Assembly: GCA_027064305.1 (NCBI GenBank)
Contig: JAMOPY010000015.1
Span: forward strand, 1-55,942
Direction of reading: 5' to 3'
DNA from: Methanobacteriota archaeon
Lineage (GTDB): Archaea; JAADCQ01; Methanopyri; Methanopyrales; Methanopyraceae
DNA length: 55,942 nucleotides
Positions within the stretch are counted from its first letter, which is position 1; each line of letters starts with the position of its first letter. Below the pieces are notes generated by a model. That model was not told the DNA's origin and made no database searches. It was given only the letters and a program-made list of their open reading frames with translations. The position numbers and the translations under genes are program-made. Below, piece after piece: positions 51,803-55,942 of the stretch.

Positions 51803-52906
51803 CTACCGACTCCGGGTGACCACCACCACCGCCCTTCGGTTGTTCGCCCCCACCCGGAACCGCTCCTCCGCGATCACCTCACCGCCCAGCTCCCGGCGCA
51901 GGCGCCGGACCATCCGATCGTAGTACCGGTCCCCGATCGACAGGCCGACCCCGTACTCCCCGAGGTCCAGGGTGGCCAGCCCGGCCCCGTCGATGTGCTT
52001 CCCGTGCGCGAGCCGGGTGAGGAGCCCCCGGATCACGGTCGCGCTCGGGGGCGCGCCGCCCGTCGCGAGCTCCCGCACCTCATCCAGCGTCTCCTCCACC
52101 AGCCGCTGCGCCGTGCCCCCCAGCTCCAGTCCCCGGATCTCCGTACGATCCGCCCGCGTCGTGCGGTACCCCTCGATCAGCGACCCGTCCACCCACTCCC
52201 GTAAGATCAGCCGGGCCGCGCCCTCCGGGTCCCGGCCGAGGCGGTCGGCGATGGCCCGGAGGACCTCCCCCGGGTCGTCCCCCTCCTCGACGCCGAAGCG
52301 CTCCCGCAGGGCGCCCGGGTACTCGCGCAGCACCCGGTCGATCACGCGGGTGGCGGGCGAGATCGGATCCTCAAGGACGTCCGGATCGAGGGCGCCGGCC
52401 TCCTCCCCCGCCTCCTCGGTCGGGATCACGCCGGGCGAGTCGATGATGAGGAGCCGGCGCCCGCCGCTCACCCACATCTTCCCCTTCGTGTAGCCGGCCT
52501 CCCGGGAGGTGGGGGCGGCCGCGCGGCGGGCGAGGGCGTTGATGAGCGTGGACTTGCCGACGTTCTGCACGCCCACGACGCCCACGCGCACGGTCTCCAC
52601 GTCCTCCGGCGCGACCTCGAAGATCGTCCGGCGGAGGTACCGGATGCCCAGCCGCTCCCGACCGCTCACGTAGACGGTGGGCACGCCCTCCTCCCGCTCG
52701 ATCCGCTCCTTGGCCTCCTCCGCCCGGGCCCGCGGGACGGTGTCCGCCTTGTTGAGCACGACCACGCGGGCGTAGTCGAACACGTCCTCGAGCCGCGCGA
52801 GCCGGTCCCAGCGGGTTTCCTCGGGGTACCGGACGTCCCGCACGTCGAGGACCACGTGGGACTCGGCCAGGACGCGCATGACGTGCCGGTACCACCGGGG
52901 CGGCAC
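51803..52906 (-). CDS. Circularly permuted GTPase (YlqF/MJ1464-like)
   Basis: A 367-residue GTPase with permuted motif order: G4 NKAD comes first, G1 GVQNVGKST follows, then G3 DSPG. This is the YlqF/RbgA/Nog2 group involved in ribosome assembly. ESHVVLDVRDVRYPEET at the N-terminus and ARRAAAPTSREAGYTKG (G2 region) support it. An extra C-terminal domain of about 170 residues is larger than in bacterial RbgA. GTG start with the GATAAAAAGG TATA element just upstream. Confidence 0.9.
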   Translation of the reverse strand: MPPRWYRHVMRVLAESHVVLDVRDVRYPEETRWDRLARLEDVFDYARVVVLNKADTVPRARAEEAKERIEREEGVPTVYVSGRERLGIRYLRRTIFEVAPEDVETVRVGVVGVQNVGKSTLINALARRAAAPTSREAGYTKGKMWVSGGRRLLIIDSPGVIPTEEAGEEAGALDPDVLEDPISPATRVIDRVLREYPGALRERFGVEEGDDPGEVLRAIADRLGRDPEGAARLILREWVDGSLIEGYRTTRADRTEIRGLELGGTAQRLVEETLDEVRELATGGAPPSATVIRGLLTRLAHGKHIDGAGLATLDLGEYGVGLSIGDRYYDRMVRRLRRELGGEVIAEERFRVGANNRRAVVVVTRSR

Positions 52907-52925
52907 CGCCTCGCCCCCCTCAGCA

Positions 52926-52937
52926 GCCTTTTTATCG
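52926..52937. promoter_or_regulatory. Shared TATA element, GTPase / radical SAM
   Basis: The run CCTTTTTATCGG lies between divergent starts. Minus-strand reading CCGATAAAAAGG is about 25 bases before the GTPase GTG (leaderless spacing); plus-strand reading is about 30 bases before the GTG at 52965. One element could serve both genes. Confidence 0.5.
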
Positions 52938-52964
52938 GCGTGTTAACCTTCGGTCGTCACGGGG

Positions 52965-54083
52965 GTGGTCGCCATTAAAGCTGACCTCGAGGCGCTGGAG
53001 ACGCTGCAGCGGGACGTGGAGCCGGCCCGGGACGGGGCGCTCCCGCGGCGGGTAGACGAGCGGATCGTCCGGGAGCTGTACGAGGAAGGGGAGCGGTTCG
53101 CCGCCTTCGGAGCCTACTACCGGCGGGAGAAGGGCTGCAAGGTGATGAAGGCGGCCGTGGACGGCGGCTTCGTGTGCCCGAACAAGGACGGTCGGATCTC
53201 GCGCGAAGGGTGCCTCTTCTGCCCGAAGATGGGTCGCACGATCATCACGCCCAACGTCGACCCGCGGAGGAAGATCGAGGAGCAGGCCCGGAAGCAGATG
53301 GAGGTCTTCCGGGAGCGGTACGGGGCGGAGAAGTTCCTGGTGTACTTCTACCCGGCGACGAACACGTACGCGCCGCCGGACGTGCTGGAGGAGCTGTACA
53401 ACCGGGCGCTCGAGATGGAGGACGTGATCGGGCTGTCCATCGGCACGCGGCCCGACTGCCTGCCGGACGAGGTCCTGGACCTGCTGGAGGGGTACGTGAA
53501 GGAGGGCTACGACGTCTGGCTGGAGATCGGCGTGCAGTCGTACCATCACCGGACGCTGACGCGGGTGCGCCGGGGTCACGGGCTGGCGGAGGTGATCGAC
53601 GCGATCGTCCGGGCCAAGGAGCGGGGCATCCGGGTGGTGAACCACATCATCTTCGGGCTGCCGGGGGAGACCCGCGGGGAGATGTTGGAGACCGTGCGGG
53701 TGCTCTCGGTGCTGGGCGTGGAGGCGGTGAAGCTGTACCCGCTGGTCGTCCTGGAGCGGACGGACCTGGAGTGCCTGTACCGGGAGCGGCGGTACAAGCC
53801 GCTGAGCTACCGGGAGTACATCCGGCTGCTCGCGGACGCGCTGGAGCGGATGGCGCCGACCGTGCTCATCCAGCGGCTGTCGAAGGACCGGGCGCCGGAC
53901 GAGGAGGTGATCGAGCCGGAGTGGGACCTGTACCGGATGAAGGTGATCTCCGACGTGCGGCGGGAGCTGGCGCGGCGCGAGTCGCGGCAGGGTGCCCGGT
54001 ACAAGGTGGGGCTGGACGCGGACGAGCTGGTGCCGCTGGTCAAGGGGGCCACGGGCGCGGAGGGCTCGGAGGTGCCGGCGTGA
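52965..54083 (+). CDS. Radical SAM protein of the YhcC family
   Basis: A 372-residue radical SAM protein (COG1242/TIGR01212). The cluster motif is spread out: FVCPNKDGRISREGCLFC, which is typical for this family. YPATNTYAPPDVLEELYNRAL, IGLSIGTRPDCLPDEVLDLL and NHIIFGLPGETRGEM are further family parts, here in separate strings. Substrate unknown in all organisms. GTG start. Confidence 0.93.
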   Translation: MVAIKADLEALETLQRDVEPARDGALPRRVDERIVRELYEEGERFAAFGAYYRREKGCKVMKAAVDGGFVCPNKDGRISREGCLFCPKMGRTIITPNVDPRRKIEEQARKQMEVFRERYGAEKFLVYFYPATNTYAPPDVLEELYNRALEMEDVIGLSIGTRPDCLPDEVLDLLEGYVKEGYDVWLEIGVQSYHHRTLTRVRRGHGLAEVIDAIVRAKERGIRVVNHIIFGLPGETRGEMLETVRVLSVLGVEAVKLYPLVVLERTDLECLYRERRYKPLSYREYIRLLADALERMAPTVLIQRLSKDRAPDEEVIEPEWDLYRMKVISDVRRELARRESRQGARYKVGLDADELVPLVKGATGAEGSEVPA

Positions 54084-54099
54084 CCGCCCGGCCCGGCGC

Positions 54100-54128
54100 C
54101 GTTTCGTTACGGTTTACGAAACGATCGG
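54100..54128. repeat. Dispersed palindrome, copy 5
   Basis: TTTCGT and ACGAAA arms around TACGGTTT, followed by ACGATCGG as in copies 3 and 4. It lies just after the radical SAM gene and directly beyond the 3' end of the RNase P RNA on the other strand, so it may terminate one or both. Confidence 0.65.
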
Positions 54129-54130
54129 GG

Positions 54131-54592
54131 GACGGCGGCCGTGGGTGGGCTATAGCCCGCCTTCTGTAGCCTTAGCTGGCGGCATTCGCCTCAGCGGCCC
54201 ACCATCCCCCTCCGGCCCGGTGTTCATCGGGGGCATCACCCTCGTATCATCGGGCTCATTCGGCCTCGCCCGCCGCCGGGCGGCCCGTTTCACCGATCCC
54301 GCCGGCGTCCTCTGCGGGTTAGCTCGGGCCCCGTCGCCGGGGCCCTTCTCGGCCCGCCCACGGCGGGCCTCAGCCGCGTCATCGCCATCCGCCGACGGAC
54401 GTGTCGTTTCTGTGGCCGGACCCCGGCCTCTCGGCCGGCCCCCTCTCGGGGCGGCGGCCCGGGCCCGGGGGCGGAGCTTCCTCCCCTTAGCGGCCCACCG
54501 GCCGCACCCCGACGGGCCCGCCCTCATTGCCGTGCTCCGGCGGACCCTTACCCGGGGCGGGGTGGCCGCCAGCCCACCCACGGCCGCCGGCA
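54131..54592 (-). ncRNA. rnpB: RNase P RNA
   Basis: Catalytic RNA of ribonucleoprotein RNase P, on the minus strand. Conserved parts: GGGGAGGAAGCTCCGCCC (54485-54468) near the 5' half of P4, and GGCTACAGAAGGCGGGCTATAG (in two pieces, 54170-54150) at the 3' half. The ends are set by P1: an 18-bp perfect helix between 54588-54571 and 54151-54134. A minus-strand TATA CTATAAT (54617-54611) lies about 20 bases upstream. Exact ends are estimates; the roughly 460-base size is at the large end for archaea. Confidence 0.88.
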
Positions 54593-54607
54593 CCCGCGGC
54601 GACCCGG

Positions 54608-54655
54608 ACGATTATAGACGTTACCCCAGCCGGCTCCTAAACCTTATTTTACCCT
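54608..54655. promoter_or_regulatory. Divergent promoters of rnpB and the m5C methyltransferase gene
   Basis: Minus-strand CTATAAT (54617-54611) is placed for rnpB. Plus-strand CTTATTTTA (54643-54651) lies about 30 bases before the ATG at 54678. This is the most AT-rich area in the last 3 kb. Confidence 0.5.
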
Positions 54656-54677
54656 CAACGAGAACCGCTCGCGAGGG

Positions 54678-55942
54678 ATGCCCATGAAGGTCCAAGAGAT
54701 GCTCTCAATACTCTCGGATGTGCTCACGGAACACTACCGGAGCGGTGTGTCATTGAAGGAGTCATTTTACCGAGTATTTGACGATCCGATGTCCATACCA
54801 AGCCACCAGGCACGGATGATCCACCGGCGGTTGATGGAGCTGGGCAAGCGGCTCGGACTCTGCGAGGAGGCCCTCGACGACGTGATCCAGTCCGCCGAGT
54901 TCGAGGACCTGCGCCCCGAGCTTAAGGGCATCCTGGTCGCGGCCGCCGACGAGATCCTCTTCGAGGGGACGAGCCCCGCCCTCGTCACCGACGCCGCCAC
55001 CCGGAAGGCCCGGGAGACGCTCCACGAGGGCGCGGCCAACTTCGTGCACGCCGTCTGCTTCGACCTCGAGGAGTACGACCTGAACCGCCTTCGGGAGCGG
55101 GGCTACGACGAGCTGTCCCTGAAGTACCACTTCCCGCCCGAGTTCGTCGAGCACGCCCGACGCGTGCTCCCGGAGGACGAGCTCGAGGCGTTCCTCGAGG
55201 CCTGCAATCGGCCCGCCGTCAAGTACGTCCGGGTGAACACCCTGCACGCCGACCGGGAGGAGGTGGCCGAGCGCCTGCGCGACGAGGGGGTCACGGTCGA
55301 GCCCGACCCCCACGTGCCGGACCTGCTCCGGGTGGTCGAGGAGCGGGTGCCCATCGTGCGCACCGAGACCTGGCGAAAGGGCCTCGTCTTCACCCAGGAC
55401 AAGGCCTCCGCCCTCGTGGGTCACGTGCTCAACCCGCGGCCCGGGGAGTTCGTCGTCGACCTGTGCGCGGCCCCGGGCGGGAAGACCCTGCACGCCCTGT
55501 GCCTCATGGAGGGCGAGGGCGAGATCCTCGCCGTGGACAGGTCGGACTGGCGCCTGGAGGCCATGAAGGAGAAGCTAGAGTGGCAGCGGGTCCCGGACGG
55601 CGCGGTCGAGCTGCGGCACGCGGACGCGCGCGAGCTGCCGGAGGAGCTCGAGGGGGAGGCGGACCGCGTCATCGTCGACCCGCCCTGCTCCGGCATGGGA
55701 TCCGTCCAGAAGCGGCCGGAGACGCGGTGGAACCTCAGCCGGCGGAAGGTCCGGCGGTACGCCAAGCTGCAGGCGGAGCTCCTGGAGGCGGGCGTCCGGG
55801 TGGCGCGGCCCGGCGGGGTGATCGTGTACTCCACCTGCACGCTCACGCTGGACGAGAACGAGGGGGTCGTCCGCCGGGTCCTGCGCCGGCGCGACGACGT
55901 GGAGCTGGAGGAGGTGCGGGCGGACTTCGGCCGGGAGGGGCG
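54678..55942 (+). CDS. RsmB/NSUN-type RNA m5C methyltransferase, 3' partial
   Basis: An open frame from ATG 54678 that runs off the window (421 codons seen). The N-terminal 140 residues are helical and resemble the NusB-like domain of bacterial RsmB. The catalytic domain has VVDLCAAPGGKTLHAL (about 260, SAM site), VDPPCSGMGSV (about 335, one catalytic Cys) and YSTCTLTLDENEG (about 382, the second Cys). It methylates cytosine C5 in rRNA or tRNA; the target is unknown. A second ATG at 54684 is possible. The first 120 bases are less GC-rich than the rest. Confidence 0.92.
   Translation, partial: MPMKVQEMLSILSDVLTEHYRSGVSLKESFYRVFDDPMSIPSHQARMIHRRLMELGKRLGLCEEALDDVIQSAEFEDLRPELKGILVAAADEILFEGTSPALVTDAATRKARETLHEGAANFVHAVCFDLEEYDLNRLRERGYDELSLKYHFPPEFVEHARRVLPEDELEAFLEACNRPAVKYVRVNTLHADREEVAERLRDEGVTVEPDPHVPDLLRVVEERVPIVRTETWRKGLVFTQDKASALVGHVLNPRPGEFVVDLCAAPGGKTLHALCLMEGEGEILAVDRSDWRLEAMKEKLEWQRVPDGAVELRHADARELPEELEGEADRVIVDPPCSGMGSVQKRPETRWNLSRRKVRRYAKLQAELLEAGVRVARPGGVIVYSTCTLTLDENEGVVRRVLRRRDDVELEEVRADFGREG

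Overview
The window is archaeal, and the best match is a Methanopyrus-type hyperthermophilic methanogen. Evidence: a full archaeal ribosomal-protein block, the archaeal lipid enzyme glycerol-1-phosphate dehydrogenase, an aCPSF1-type KH/beta-CASP nuclease, the non-canonical archaeal shikimate entry (aroA' and aroB'), coenzyme B (2-oxosuberate) genes, Taw3, and a 1226-residue reverse gyrase large subunit that lacks the catalytic-tyrosine domain (the split reverse gyrase known from Methanopyrus kandleri). DNA is very GC-rich, proteins are Glu/Asp/Arg-rich, and TTG and GTG starts are very common. Species identity is inference from recalled families; no database was searched.

Layout. 0-4 kb: Mth938-like gene (partial) and a phosphate ABC importer (pstS, fused pstC-pstA, pstB). 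4-8.3 kb: two PP-loop ATPases, then a five-gene cluster (two small Gly-rich proteins, a NifX-type protein, two MinD/ferredoxin ATPases) behind a DtxR-type palindrome. 8.4-14.1 kb, all minus: SelB-like GTPase, aroB', aroA', a small winged-helix protein, feoB, feoA; feoA has the same DtxR-type palindrome. 14.2-19 kb: ADP-forming acyl-CoA synthetase subunit, CBS protein, ferredoxin, an unknown protein, HARP (protein-only RNase P), and a TPP enzyme. 19-19.3 kb is a noncoding junction at which strand composition flips. 19.3-28.9 kb: degenerate PP-loop protein, sufC, sufB, FKBP isomerase, egsA, proS, proteasome beta, aCPSF1, purM. 29-33.5 kb, minus: rnp1 (Rpp29), uS17, uL14, uL24, eS4, uL5, uS14, uS8, uL6, eL32. 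33.5-42.1 kb: unknown ORF, LeuB/AksF dehydrogenase, DUF711, ACT protein, UppP, CrcB, DUF190, AksA, homoaconitase subunits, UPF0146. 42.1-44.7 kb: ABC-2 exporter and macro-domain protein. 45-51.6 kb: membrane protein with an operator-like array, rgyB, taw3, radical SAM enzyme, methyltransferase. 51.8-55.9 kb: circularly permuted GTPase, second radical SAM enzyme, RNase P RNA, and an RsmB-type m5C methyltransferase that runs off the end.

Beyond the genes, the window contains (i) a sharp reversal of G/C strand asymmetry at about 19.1 kb that does not depend on gene direction and looks like a replication-origin signature; (ii) five copies, plus one degenerate, of a dispersed palindrome with consensus ATCGTTACGA-N3-TCGTAACGAT in intergenic gaps; (iii) four candidate C/D box guide RNAs, each pairing one canonical CTGA box with one CCGA box; (iv) a two-site DtxR-like iron regulon; and (v) three evenly spaced CCGAC/GTCGG palindromes before a membrane-protein gene. 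RNase P is represented three times: RNA, Rpp29 and HARP.

Genes are tightly packed. ATGA, GTGA and TTGA stop/start overlaps are frequent, and few gaps exceed 100 bases.
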